Source: Actinomadura syzygii
GTDB taxonomy: Bacteria > Actinomycetota > Actinomycetes > Streptosporangiales > Streptosporangiaceae
DNA length: 64,000 bases
NCBI RefSeq assembly: GCF_008085905.1
Contig: NZ_VSFF01000001.1
Coordinates: 1 to 64,000 of the forward strand
Direction: 5' to 3'
The notes beneath the pieces are model-generated. The model did not search any database, was not told the origin of the DNA, and worked only from the letters and a program-made list of their open reading frames with translations. Shown here one piece after another: positions 38,042 through 49,496 of the stretch (positions are counted from its first letter, which is position 1; each line of letters begins with the position of its first letter). A program made the translations under genes and the position numbers.

Positions 38042-38635
38042 CTAGGCCGCGCGCCACAGTTGCGCACCGGTCCCAGCGCAGGTCCACTGGATGACCCAGG
38101 CGCCCAAGTTCGTCCGACCGCCGCCGACCGAGACGCACTTGCCGCTGTTGACGTTCACGATCTCGAAGTAGACAAGACCCGGGATCGGCTGGGGCACCGG
38201 CACCAGCTTGAAGAGCTGGTCGGCGGTGCCGTTGCAGGTGAACACGAAGGCCGCGGCCCCGTCGTTGCTGGAGCCGCCCGCGATGCTGAGGCACTGGCCG
38301 TTGTGCTTGTTTTTGATCTCGTAGTTGTCGCCGCCGACGTTCACGTCCTCCCAGAAGATGGTGTAGTCGGCGCCGGCACCGTTGAAGCAACTCTCCTGGC
38401 GTGCCGCGCCCCGCGATTCCACGTCGTAGGCCAGGCACAGTCCGCTGTTGACGTTGCCCCACCTGCGGCCGGTGAGGGGGACGTCGGCCGGCGAGGCCGT
38501 CCCGGACGCCCTCGACACGCGCGCGGTGCCGACGGCGGCGTTCGCCGGAGCTCCGGTCAGGGCCGTGGCCAGGGCCGAAGCGAGGAGTGCGGTCAGCAGG
38601 GCGGCTGGGGCAAGGAACCGTACTTCGCGTCGCAT
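38042..38635 (-). CDS. Secreted ricin-type beta-trefoil lectin
   Basis: Protein of 197 residues. Signal peptide MRREVRFLAPAALLTALLAS with likely cleavage after ANA near residue 33. The mature protein is one beta-trefoil with three repeats: SGLCLAYDV, NGQCLSIAG and SGKCVSVGG, each followed by an aromatic end (FWEDVN, DQLFKL, AQLWRA). It should bind carbohydrate outside the cell. No catalytic domain is attached, which is unusual but known for stand-alone lectins. Confidence 0.88.
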   Translation of the reverse strand: MRREVRFLAPAALLTALLASALATALTGAPANAAVGTARVSRASGTASPADVPLTGRRWGNVNSGLCLAYDVESRGAARQESCFNGAGADYTIFWEDVNVGGDNYEIKNKHNGQCLSIAGGSSNDGAAAFVFTCNGTADQLFKLVPVPQPIPGLVYFEIVNVNSGKCVSVGGGRTNLGAWVIQWTCAGTGAQLWRAA

Positions 38636-38751
38636 GAGACTCCTCCACAGTTGGCAACCGGCCGGGGCCGCCCTGGCCGTCCGGGCCAGCGCGCCTGTCG
38701 GCATTCCGTCCACAGGGAGATATGCACGGGGGTTACGCGAGGTGGTGAGGA

Positions 38752-39183
38752 TTACCGGCCGGGTTGGGAGTCGTCGCGCCGCAGGAATTCCAGGCGGTTG
38801 CCCAAGTTGTCGTGGACGTAGAAGCGACGGTGGCCGGGGAAGTTGTCGTCCCAGGTCACATCGATGTTGTGCTTGGTGAGGCGTGCGGCCAGTCCGTCCA
38901 GGTCTTCGACGTGGATGCCGGGATGCGCCTTGGCGGCCGGACGGAAGTCCCGCTCGACGCCTAGGTGGATCTCCAGCGCGTCGGCACGCACCCACAGCCC
39001 GCCCCGCGCCGCCAGCATCGGCGGCTTCTGGATTTCAAGCATGCCCAGGGCGTCCACGTAGAAGGCGCGGCATTCGTCCTCACTGCCCGGCGGGATCGCG
39101 ATCTGCACGTGGTGGACGCTTAACCCGAAAGGCGACTGGTAGTCCGGCCCATACCCCTTTGGCGAAGTCTCGTTCTCACTCAT
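38752..39183 (-). CDS. VOC-family (glyoxalase-like) protein
   Basis: Protein of 143 residues starting MSENETSPKG. VHHVQIAIPPGSEDECRAFY and HPGIHVEDLDGLAARLTKHN, then FYVHDNLGNRLEFL, form the paired beta-alpha-beta-beta-beta modules of the VOC fold. Substrate unknown. The frame is open upstream to 39315, but the ATG at 39183 is the better start. Confidence 0.88.
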   Translation of the reverse strand: MSENETSPKGYGPDYQSPFGLSVHHVQIAIPPGSEDECRAFYVDALGMLEIQKPPMLAARGGLWVRADALEIHLGVERDFRPAAKAHPGIHVEDLDGLAARLTKHNIDVTWDDNFPGHRRFYVHDNLGNRLEFLRRDDSQPGR

Positions 39184-39333
39184 GCCGCGCACTCCCTCTC
39201 CCCGGGGGCAGACGTCGACGCCCTGAAGGCCCGACGTCGCGCAGATCATCAGGTACCGCTTCCAGACTAAATGGCGTCCCGCGGATCGGCTCTGACCGCA
39301 TACCCGCCGCCGCAACTTCAGCGGCTGCCAGGG

Positions 39334-39783
39334 CTACTCTCCTTCTCGCGGCTCCAGGATCACCAGGGGAATGTCGCGGTCGGACTTCTCCTGGTAGGTG
39401 TCGTACAGCGAAAAATTCGACGCCATTATCCGCCAGAGCGGCGGCTTTTCCTCTGGGGCCGCGGTCCGGGCGCGCACGGCGAACTCGTCCGGTCCGACCT
39501 GGACGGTCACGTCCGGGTCGGCGGTGAGGTTGAGGTACCAGGCGGGGTGCTGGTGCGCTCCGCCGTTGGACGCGACCAGCAGGTAGCGGCCGTCGTCCTC
39601 CCCGTAGAACAGGGCGGTGCGGCGCAGCAGACCCGACTTACGGCCGCGGGTGGTGAGCAACAGCGAACGGTGGCCCTGGTAGAAGTGTCCTTCCCTTCCG
39701 CCGCTCTCGACGTATTTCCGGATGTGGTCGGCGACCCAGCCGGTGGGGCTGTCGAAGACCTCGGGGCCGCTTGGCGTTGTCAT
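39334..39783 (-). CDS. Deazaflavin (F420)-dependent nitroreductase-family oxidoreductase
   Basis: Protein of 149 residues of the Ddn/DUF385 split-barrel family: LLLTTRGRKSGLLRRTALFY, YLLVASNGGAHQHPAWYLNL and PDVTVQVG are the family landmarks. Relatives in Mycobacterium reduce substrates with F420H2, consistent with an F420-producing actinomycete. Cofactor is inferred from family only. Confidence 0.9.
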   Translation of the reverse strand: MTTPSGPEVFDSPTGWVADHIRKYVESGGREGHFYQGHRSLLLTTRGRKSGLLRRTALFYGEDDGRYLLVASNGGAHQHPAWYLNLTADPDVTVQVGPDEFAVRARTAAPEEKPPLWRIMASNFSLYDTYQEKSDRDIPLVILEPREGE

Positions 39784-39900
39784 TGCTCCTCCTAGGCTGC
39801 TGGATCAACAGCTTAGGAGGCGGGTTGTTCCACGGGCGCCGCGCTCCCTCAACGTGGGCGTCGATTGATCTTCAAGAGCGGGCCTGGCTAGCCTCGGGCC

Positions 39901-40272
39901 ATGGCATTCGCCCGGCTGGCACTGACCGTCCTCGACTGCGACGACCCGGCTTCACTGGCGGCCTTCTGGGTCGCCCTTCTCAACGGCGAAATAGCGCACT
40001 CCACCGATGACGTGGTGCTCGTGAAGGCGGAGGGCGGTTCACTGGCGATGACCCGGGTCGCCGATTATCAGCCGCCGACCTGGCCCGACGGCCCACGCCC
40101 CAAGCAAATACATCTGGACTTGGCAGTCGATGACCTCGACGCCGCCGAGGCCGAGGCGATACGACTCGGGGCCCGACGCGCCGACACCCAACCCGGACCG
40201 CACCGGTGGCGCGTGCTGCTGGACCCGGCAGGCCATCCCTTCTGCTTGTGCGACTGGTCCCAGCCCGCCTGA
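39901..40272 (+). CDS. VOC-family protein of the glyoxalase-like type
   Basis: Protein of 123 residues: LTVLDCDDPASLAAFWVALL, QIHLDLAVDDLDAAEAEAIR and VLLDPAGHPFCLCDW, typical of small actinobacterial VOC proteins. No substrate can be assigned. It faces away from the deazaflavin-type oxidoreductase gene. Confidence 0.88.
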   Translation: MAFARLALTVLDCDDPASLAAFWVALLNGEIAHSTDDVVLVKAEGGSLAMTRVADYQPPTWPDGPRPKQIHLDLAVDDLDAAEAEAIRLGARRADTQPGPHRWRVLLDPAGHPFCLCDWSQPA

Positions 40273-40619
40273 ACATCGGAACCAGCCGCGCCTGCAAACG
40301 GCATTCCGCGTCCACCCAACCGCCGCACGGGCGCGAAGCTACCGGGGGCCTCGATCAGTGGACGAGCAGGTCATTGATCATGTCGCCTTCGCAGAGCCAA
40401 CCGCGACCAAAGCGATGCAGACGCACGGCAGCCGACTTGCCGAGCATTGTCCGCGCTTTGGTGCGCAGAGTGCTTATTCTGTGGCTGACTGTCGCTGGCC
40501 CTTGATGACTCCGCCGGAAAGTAGGCGTCCAGTGGCTTCGATAGTCATCGCGCCCGATGGGCTTGACGCCCGTCCTCCCCGACACCCGCCCTGCGGATCC
40601 ACGCTGAGCGCTCGCAGGG
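40273..40619. other. Region without a recognisable gene, left flank of the WhiJ-like module
   Basis: About 350 bases with no frame I can assign. Sequence is less G/C-rich than its surroundings in places. Short frames on either strand have no family features. It borders a gene relic at 40620, so it is probably decayed accessory DNA. Confidence 0.5.
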
Positions 40620-40674
40620 ATCGCCCTGATGGTGAGCACCCTCCCCGTTCCGATGCGGGGATGGGGCAACACGA
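40620..40674 (+). pseudogene. Relic fragment related to the gene at 42428-42787
   Basis: Translated from 40620 this reads IALMVSTLPVPMRGWGNT, which matches IALMVSALAVPHGLWGYH in the protein at 42428-42787, and the DNA is nearly identical over the first 20 or so bases. Similarity is lost on both sides. It looks like the remnant of a duplicated copy, now lying beside the first DUF397 gene. Confidence 0.6.
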
Positions 40675-40699
40675 TCGGTGTGCTCGTCAGCGGGGAAAA

Positions 40700-40876
40700 T
40701 TATCGCTTGAGGTCGGACAGGAGGGCAGCAAAAGCGCGTCGGGCCACGAGGAGCTTAGGCCCGTCCGGGTCCTTGCTATCACGTACGACTACGGCTCCCC
40801 ACGCTGAGCCTAATTCCACACAAGCGCCACCGTTATTGGTGCTTCGGCTACTCTTTCGCCAGGCTATTGCTGCCAT
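40700..40876 (-). CDS. DUF397 small protein, copy A
   Basis: A 58-residue protein, below common length cut-offs: MAAIAWRKSSRSTNNGGACV, then VVVRDSKDPDGPKLLV and FAALLSDLKR. These are the conserved DUF397 elements (WRKSS.S, CVE, VRDSKDP.GP, F..L). DUF397 proteins of Streptomyces accompany XRE/DUF5753 (WhiJ-like) regulators and probably bind or modulate them. This copy is about 70% similar by eye to the next one downstream on the plus-strand coordinates. Confidence 0.88.
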   Translation of the reverse strand: MAAIAWRKSSRSTNNGGACVELGSAWGAVVVRDSKDPDGPKLLVARRAFAALLSDLKR

Positions 40877-40913
40877 GCTTTTCCACCCCTTTCAGGTCTC
40901 AAGTGGTGGAGGG

Positions 40914-41096
40914 CTACCGCTTGAGGTCCGAGAGCAGACCGGCGAACGCACGTCGTGTCACGACCAGCTTGGGCCCATCGGGATCCTTACTGTCACGCAC
41001 GGCCACCACTTCGGCAGCGGCCACCAATTCCACGCAGTCGCCACCGTTGTTGGTGCTGCGGCTGCTCTTACGCCACTGAAGGCCCCTCAGGTCCAT
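40914..41096 (-). CDS. DUF397 small protein, copy B
   Basis: A 60-residue protein with the same elements as its neighbour: LQWRKSSRSTNNGGDCVELV, VRDSKDPDGPKLVV, FAGLLSDLKR. Its start overlaps the 3' end of the XRE/DUF5753 regulator gene by 10 bases, so the two are translationally coupled. A second DUF397 gene follows 37 bases after its stop. Confidence 0.93.
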   Translation of the reverse strand: MDLRGLQWRKSSRSTNNGGDCVELVAAAEVVAVRDSKDPDGPKLVVTRRAFAGLLSDLKR

Positions 41097-41884
41097 CTCT
41101 CCTCTACCACCTTACGAATCAGATCTGTGGACTCTCTCACCGAATATGCGCTTGCTCGGAGGGAAACGAGCGCGTCAGAGAGCTTGGCAACGTCGCGGAC
41201 ACCAGCCATGGTCATGCCGCGCAGGGCGGTTTCTACGTAAGCTACCTCACTCCGGTCTGGCATTGTCGCCAGCACGAACGAGCCGGACAAGCCGTCGTGG
41301 ACTTTCTCGGAAACGAGTTGAATCGAGAGGCGCTTGCTCTGGGACGCAATCAGATGCTCTAACTGCTCCCTCATGACCTGGGGGCAGCCGATCTCGCGGC
41401 GTAGGACGCTCTCGTCAAGAAGGACGGAGATGGTCGGCGGCGGCGGGTCGTCACGGGTCAGGATGCTCTGTCGCCCGATTCTGGCCTGCGTCGCCGCCTC
41501 GTCCTTCAACAGTGCCATCGCGTATGCAGGCGTCTGCAGAAGGCCGTAGACGACGGAGAGGTGGAAGGCTTGAAGCATGCTGACGTCACGTTCTATGGGT
41601 GGCCAGTCGAACCACACCGGGTAGGCGGCGTCCTGGACAAGGTCCTTCCAGAGTCGGACGAGGCAGCCATCGGCGCTGACGATGCCGTCGAGCTGCTTGG
41701 CGAAATCAAGGGTGCAGCGGGTCTTTCCGCCCTCGATCTGGCCGATGTACGAGCCGCTGACCGGGAAGCGCTCCCCTAGACGGTCCTGGCTCAGCCCCAT
41801 GCGTTCTCGGTAGAAGCGGACCTGATTCCCGAATGCGATGAGGCTCGGGCTCGTGGCCGGGTCTCGTTGGGGTTTGCGGGCCAT
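41087..41884 (-). CDS. XRE-family regulator with DUF5753 domain (WhiJ-like)
   Basis: Protein of 265 residues starting MARKPQRDPATSPS. The helix-turn-helix (about 15-70) has RFYRERMGLSQDRLGERFPV and GSYIGQIEGGKTRCTL. The rest is the DUF5753 domain (VWFDWPPIERDVSMLQAFHL, VYGLLQTPAYA, LDESVLRREIG). In Streptomyces, WhiJ-type regulators of this layout work with DUF397 partners in control of development. The start at 41884 is chosen over 41932 for its position relative to the HTH. It is divergent from an ATPase gene. Confidence 0.92.
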   Translation of the reverse strand: MARKPQRDPATSPSLIAFGNQVRFYRERMGLSQDRLGERFPVSGSYIGQIEGGKTRCTLDFAKQLDGIVSADGCLVRLWKDLVQDAAYPVWFDWPPIERDVSMLQAFHLSVVYGLLQTPAYAMALLKDEAATQARIGRQSILTRDDPPPPTISVLLDESVLRREIGCPQVMREQLEHLIASQSKRLSIQLVSEKVHDGLSGSFVLATMPDRSEVAYVETALRGMTMAGVRDVAKLSDALVSLRASAYSVRESTDLIRKVVEERWT

Positions 41885-42053
41885 GGCTCGTCCTCTCGCA
41901 ACCGATGTCGGCGCCGTGGCAAGTGGTCGCAAGTCAGTCCTAACCTGCCCTGGCGTGATTACGCAGCTGAACCCTCCTTGTCACAGAGAGTGTCGCTCAT
42001 GGTCTTCGCTGATGTCAGCCGATTCCAAGACCTTCCAAAGGCGGTGGTGTCTG

Positions 42054-42443
42054 ATGCCTCCGACAGTTGTGGCGCCCGGGGCGCCGACGCTCTTCCTCGA
42101 ACCGTTTGACCTGGCGCCGTCGTTGGCGCGGCGGTTCGTGGAGGTGTGGTTCCGGGAGTGGGAGATCTCCGACTTCACGGACGCTCTTGTCGTCGTGTCC
42201 GAGCTGGTCACGAACTCGCTGCTGCACGGGGACGGGACGATCGTCGTCCGGGTCGTGCGGGATGGGCGCGACGGTCGGCCCGTCATCGAGGTGCAGGACG
42301 ACGGCGCGGGGCGGCCCGAGATCCAGCCGGAGAATTACGCCGCGACGGCCGGGCGCGGGCTGCTCATGGTGTCGCTGCTCGCACTCGACTGGGGAACCCG
42401 TCCCCTGCCCGACGGAGGAAAGGTCACGTGGGCGAAATGCTGA
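42054..42443 (+). CDS. HATPase-domain anti-sigma-type kinase (RsbW-like)
   Basis: Protein of 129 residues (ATG 42054; ATG 42012 is possible). A GHKL ATP-binding domain shows the N box SELVTNSLLHGDG, the G1 box VQDDGAGRP and the G2 box GRGLLMVSLLALDWG. Such stand-alone RsbW-like ATPases are very numerous in filamentous actinobacteria and commonly sit beside XRE/DUF397 pairs. Its stop overlaps the next gene. Confidence 0.9.
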   Translation: MPPTVVAPGAPTLFLEPFDLAPSLARRFVEVWFREWEISDFTDALVVVSELVTNSLLHGDGTIVVRVVRDGRDGRPVIEVQDDGAGRPEIQPENYAATAGRGLLMVSLLALDWGTRPLPDGGKVTWAKC

Positions 42444-42787
42444 ACATACGGCTGGAGCGTTCCGTCCTCGACTGGCGGACGCGGCTCGGACGGTCCACGT
42501 CCATCCGATACCTCGACGACCTCTCCGCCTCGCTCAAGCCCGAGGGCTGGCGATTCGTCAAGCTGTACTGGCCCACTCCGATACCGATCCTGCGGATCTA
42601 CGCGCGAGGACCCGCGGAAATCGCCCTGATGGTGAGCGCCCTCGCCGTCCCCCACGGATTGTGGGGATACCACGAAGCGCCACTCGGACGAAGCGGCTAC
42701 TTGCACCCGTGCGGGGACGCCGACGCGGCGGCCCACGCGATCGGACGGCTACTCAAAAGCAGCATGTACCCGTCCACGGCCTGGTAG
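42428..42787 (+). CDS. Hypothetical protein coupled to the HATPase gene
   Basis: Protein of 119 residues from GTG 42428 (ATG 42437 also possible); a GGAGG site lies 9 bases before the GTG. It overlaps the HATPase gene by 16 bases, implying coupling. It is alpha/beta-looking with several Trp and Pro residues (RFVKLYWPTPIPILRIYARG, LMVSALAVPHGLWGYHEAP). No family recognised. A relic of a related gene lies at 40620-40674, on the other side of the regulator. Confidence 0.75.
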   Translation: MGEMLNIRLERSVLDWRTRLGRSTSIRYLDDLSASLKPEGWRFVKLYWPTPIPILRIYARGPAEIALMVSALAVPHGLWGYHEAPLGRSGYLHPCGDADAAAHAIGRLLKSSMYPSTAW

Positions 42788-42788
42788 C

Positions 42789-43409
42789 TCAGCAGCTCTT
42801 CCACGCGAGGCGGACGGTGTTCAAGGCCGCCGGGTCTGCGGTGGTGCCCATCGCCATGAAGGTGGGTTGACCCGCGTCGACCCTCAGCTCGCTGTCGAGG
42901 TAAAGCAGGCGATCCTCACCGCACGGCTTGAAGACCAGGTCAGCCGCTGCAACCTCGGTGTTCACGCTCCAGTGCTTGACGTTGGGGCCGGTCTCCAGGT
43001 GGTTCAACGGCTCACTCGGCGTCATGCCCTCGATGGAATGCCACGCTCTGAGCAAGCCTCTGGCTCCGGTCGCCTGTTCCGCGTAGCCGCGATAGGTGAC
43101 CCCGGCGACCGCATACGTGAAACCCTGCGGAATGTGCGCTTGCAGGACGACCTGGCATTTCTTCACCCAGTCGGCCGAGGTGGAGCCCCCGCCGCCCCAC
43201 GCCTGGTAGGTCCCGTACCTGACGGTGAACTCGGACGCGGACTCCGGCACCGTCAACGACTGCAGATCACAGCCCTGCCCGTTCACGCCCGCCACGGTGA
43301 ACGTCACGCCAGGCGGCGGCGGATCCGCCGAAACGGGTGGCGCCATTAAGGCTGACGACGCCACAACGACACCGAAGACCGCAATGGCCTTGCGTCTGAT
43401 ATGCAACAT
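42789..43409 (-). CDS. Secreted DUF4360-family protein, copy 1
   Basis: Protein of 206 residues. Signal peptide MLHIRRKAIAVFGVVVASSA with likely cleavage at VSA-DPPPP. The mature part shows the DUF4360 pattern: PPPGVTFTVAGVNGQGC, VKKCQVVLQAHIPQGFTYAV, VTYRGYAEQATGARGLLRAW, FKPCGEDRLLYLDSELRVD and a final KSC. Four cysteines could give two disulfides. Function unknown. It is the last of four tandem paralogues, 6 bases after copy 2. Confidence 0.85.
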   Translation of the reverse strand: MLHIRRKAIAVFGVVVASSALMAPPVSADPPPPGVTFTVAGVNGQGCDLQSLTVPESASEFTVRYGTYQAWGGGGSTSADWVKKCQVVLQAHIPQGFTYAVAGVTYRGYAEQATGARGLLRAWHSIEGMTPSEPLNHLETGPNVKHWSVNTEVAAADLVFKPCGEDRLLYLDSELRVDAGQPTFMAMGTTADPAALNTVRLAWKSC

Positions 43410-43415
43410 GGAGAA

Positions 43416-44048
43416 TTACCGTCCGCACTTTTTCCAGGTGAAGTAGTAGGTCGTCGAAGTTGGGGGAGCCTCTGGGTCCATGCCCATGACGCTGGTCTTG
43501 GACGGGTTCGAAGTGCCCGCGTCCGCGCTTAGTTCGCTGCGGAGGCCGAGGAAGCGTTCCTCCCCGCAGGGGCTGTAGACCAGTTGGTCGGTCGGGACCG
43601 GGTCGTCCACCGTCCAGGCGCCGGAGTAGGGACCAGTGAAAGCACGGGTCACCGACCGTGGCGACGCGCCCTGGAGTTGGTGCAGTCCTGTGACCGTGCC
43701 AGTCGCTCCGGGCTCCAACTCGGCGTAGCCGCGGTAGGTGACCCGGCTGATCGCGTAACTGAAACCCCGCGCGTGTATCCGCAAGCCGAGTTGACACTTC
43801 TTCCGCCGGTCGGCCGGAGTGGAATCACCGCCGACGCGGGCCCGGTAATTTCCGTACTCGACGGCTATCTGCGAAAGGACCTCCGGGATCGCCGCCGAAC
43901 TGGCGCCGCACCCCTGTCCGGGATAGGTCGCCACCTCGACGGTCACGCCGGACGGTGGCGGATCGGCGGAAGCCGGTCGTCCCGAAAGGGCGCAGGAGGC
44001 GAGAACGATGCCGGACAACGCGATCGTCCTACGTTTGGCGGGTGTCAC
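43416..44048 (-). CDS. Secreted DUF4360-family protein, copy 2
   Basis: Protein of 210 residues from GTG 44048 (VTPAKRRTIALSG). Signal peptide ends at ASA-DPPPS. Same pattern as its neighbours: GQGCGASS, KKCQLGLRIHARGFSYAISR, VTYRGYAELEPGATGTV, YSPCGEERFLGLRSELSAD, WKKC. The frame is open to 44243 but the signal peptide fixes the start. It lies 7 bases after copy 3. Confidence 0.83.
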   Translation of the reverse strand: MTPAKRRTIALSGIVLASCALSGRPASADPPPSGVTVEVATYPGQGCGASSAAIPEVLSQIAVEYGNYRARVGGDSTPADRRKKCQLGLRIHARGFSYAISRVTYRGYAELEPGATGTVTGLHQLQGASPRSVTRAFTGPYSGAWTVDDPVPTDQLVYSPCGEERFLGLRSELSADAGTSNPSKTSVMGMDPEAPPTSTTYYFTWKKCGR

Positions 44049-44055
44049 TGCATGC

Positions 44056-44691
44056 TCACTTCGGGCAGGTCTTCCACGCGATGTGATAGGTCGACTTGAT
44101 CGAGCCGTCGGTGCTGTCCAGGGCCACGACGTTGACCTTGGAGCTGCCCGAGCCGCCCTTCTCCACCCTGAGTTCGGTGTCGAGGTAAAGACCGCGGCTG
44201 TCGCCGCAGGGCCGGTAGACCACCCAGTCGGGCGGAATCTCATCGGCCACCGTCCAGTTGTTGGAATAGGGGCCTATCAAGTCGAGAATCTTCGGTTCCG
44301 GGGTGTCGATCACGCCCTTGAAGTAGGTGCGTGCTCTAAACAAGCCTCTGGCTCCGGCCGCCAGCTCGGCGAAGCCGCGGTAGTCGACCCTGTTGATTCC
44401 GAAGGTGTAGTCGCTCGGAACGTGTATCCGCAGCAGGATCATGCATCTTTTCCGGTCGGTCGAGGGCAAATCGCCACCGGCAGCGACATAATAGTCCCTA
44501 TAGGTGATGGTGAAGGCATTGAGATCGTCACTCAAAGCCAGCTCATGCTTTTCGCAGGATTCCGGGCCGGATACCTCCGCCGTCTCGATGGTCACTCCAC
44601 GCGGCGGTGGCGGGGCCGCGTAAGCCACCGGAGCCGCGAGGGCGGACAAGACGGCAGCGGCGCCGAACAACGCGATCGCCTTACGTTTCAT
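44056..44691 (-). CDS. Secreted DUF4360-family protein, copy 3
   Basis: Protein of 211 residues. Signal peptide MKRKAIALFGAAAVLSALAA with cleavage near AYA-APPPP. Then GVTIETAEVSGPESC, RCMILLRIHVPSDYTFGINR, VDYRGFAELAAGARGLFRAR, YRPCGDSRGLYLDTELRVE, WKTCPK. It is most similar to copy 4 by eye and lies 7 bases after it. Confidence 0.85.
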   Translation of the reverse strand: MKRKAIALFGAAAVLSALAAPVAYAAPPPPRGVTIETAEVSGPESCEKHELALSDDLNAFTITYRDYYVAAGGDLPSTDRKRCMILLRIHVPSDYTFGINRVDYRGFAELAAGARGLFRARTYFKGVIDTPEPKILDLIGPYSNNWTVADEIPPDWVVYRPCGDSRGLYLDTELRVEKGGSGSSKVNVVALDSTDGSIKSTYHIAWKTCPK

Positions 44692-44698
44692 GGCGTGC

Positions 44699-45355
44699 TC
44701 ATTTCGGGCAGGTCTTCCATGCGAAGTGGTAGGTCGCTTTGAGTGAGCCGTCGGTGGTGGACATGCTCATCACGCTGGTCTTGGACGGGTCCGAACTGCC
44801 CAAGTCCACCGCGAGTTCGCTGTGCAGGAAGAGACTGAGGCTCTGGCCACAGGGCTTGTAGACCACCTGTCCGGGCAGGGTCTCGTCGGCCGCCGTCCAG
44901 TTGTCGGAGTAGGGGCCGCTGAGCGAGAGGATCTGCCTCACCGGCGTGTCGGCCCTGTCCGGGAAGAAGCTCCGCGCTTTCAACGTGCCGGTGGCTCCGT
45001 CGGCCAGATCGGCGAAACCGCGGTAGTCGGTCCTCTCCAGCCCGTAGGTGTAGCCGCTCGGAGCGTTTATCCGCAGCGCGAGCACGCATCTCATCCAGCG
45101 TTCGGCGGGAGTTGAATTGCCACCGGCGCGGCCCTGGTAGCGCGAGTAGCTGACAGTGAAAGCGGTAACGTCGGCGCTCAACGCGTACCCGGAAAGCTGG
45201 CAGCCCATCGGGCCGATCAAGCTCGCCAGCTCGAAGGTCACCCCGCCTGGCGGCGGCGGGCCCGCCGGGGCCGCGAAAGCCGCCGGAGCCGTGAGTGCGG
45301 ACGCGGCGACAACGGCGCCGAACAACGAAATCACCCTGCGTTTGGCATGGGCCAT
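44699..45355 (-). CDS. Secreted DUF4360-family protein, copy 4 (first in the operon)
   Basis: Protein of 218 residues from ATG 45355 (MAHAKRRVISLFGAVVAASA); cleavage probably at AFA-APAGP. Then GVTFELASLIGPMGC, RCVLALRINAPSGYTYGLER, TDYRGFADLADGATGTLKAR, YKPCGQSLSLFLHSELAVD, WKTCPK. The array of four genes has spacers of only 6-7 bases, so it should be one transcript starting here. Confidence 0.85.
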   Translation of the reverse strand: MAHAKRRVISLFGAVVAASALTAPAAFAAPAGPPPPGGVTFELASLIGPMGCQLSGYALSADVTAFTVSYSRYQGRAGGNSTPAERWMRCVLALRINAPSGYTYGLERTDYRGFADLADGATGTLKARSFFPDRADTPVRQILSLSGPYSDNWTAADETLPGQVVYKPCGQSLSLFLHSELAVDLGSSDPSKTSVMSMSTTDGSLKATYHFAWKTCPK

Positions 45356-45551
45356 GGAGGTCTCCGCTAAAGAGGTGGCAAGGAAAGTCGCACCGACATC
45401 CCTCGCACACCCAGCGGCCATTTCAGCCAGAGCGGGCCGACAGTTACGGTCAGGACGTTGGCCATGATCTTGTTCGGTTCACCGCGAGAGTAAAGCCGTC
45501 CTGAAAAGGTGTCAACGGCCACTTTTCCATTCGGCCCCACCCGGACATGCG

Positions 45552-45589
45552 AAGGGCCGCCGCCCCGCGGATGCGGGGCGGCGGCCCTT
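45552..45589. terminator. Strong terminator hairpin after rpoC
   Basis: AAGGGCCGCCGCCCCGC (45552-45568) and GCGGGGCGGCGGCCCTT (45573-45589) form a perfect 17-bp stem with a GGAT loop, about 15 bases after the rpoC stop. It is flanked by TTTT on the plus strand side, so it can act in both directions. Confidence 0.85.
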
Positions 45590-45603
45590 TTGCGTGTCGT
45601 GCG

Positions 45604-49476
<3,873 letters not shown>

Positions 49477-49496
49477 CAGATTTCCCCTTGAGTTGA

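Noticed and set aside
40355..40672. Minus-strand frame of 105 codons left of the DUF397 genes
   Set aside because: No recognisable family, and it overlaps the relic of a plus-strand gene; coding evidence is insufficient.
41838..42053. Upstream extension of the HATPase gene to 41838
   Set aside because: It would overlap the divergent regulator's start region and encodes no domain; ATG 42054 or 42012 is more plausible.
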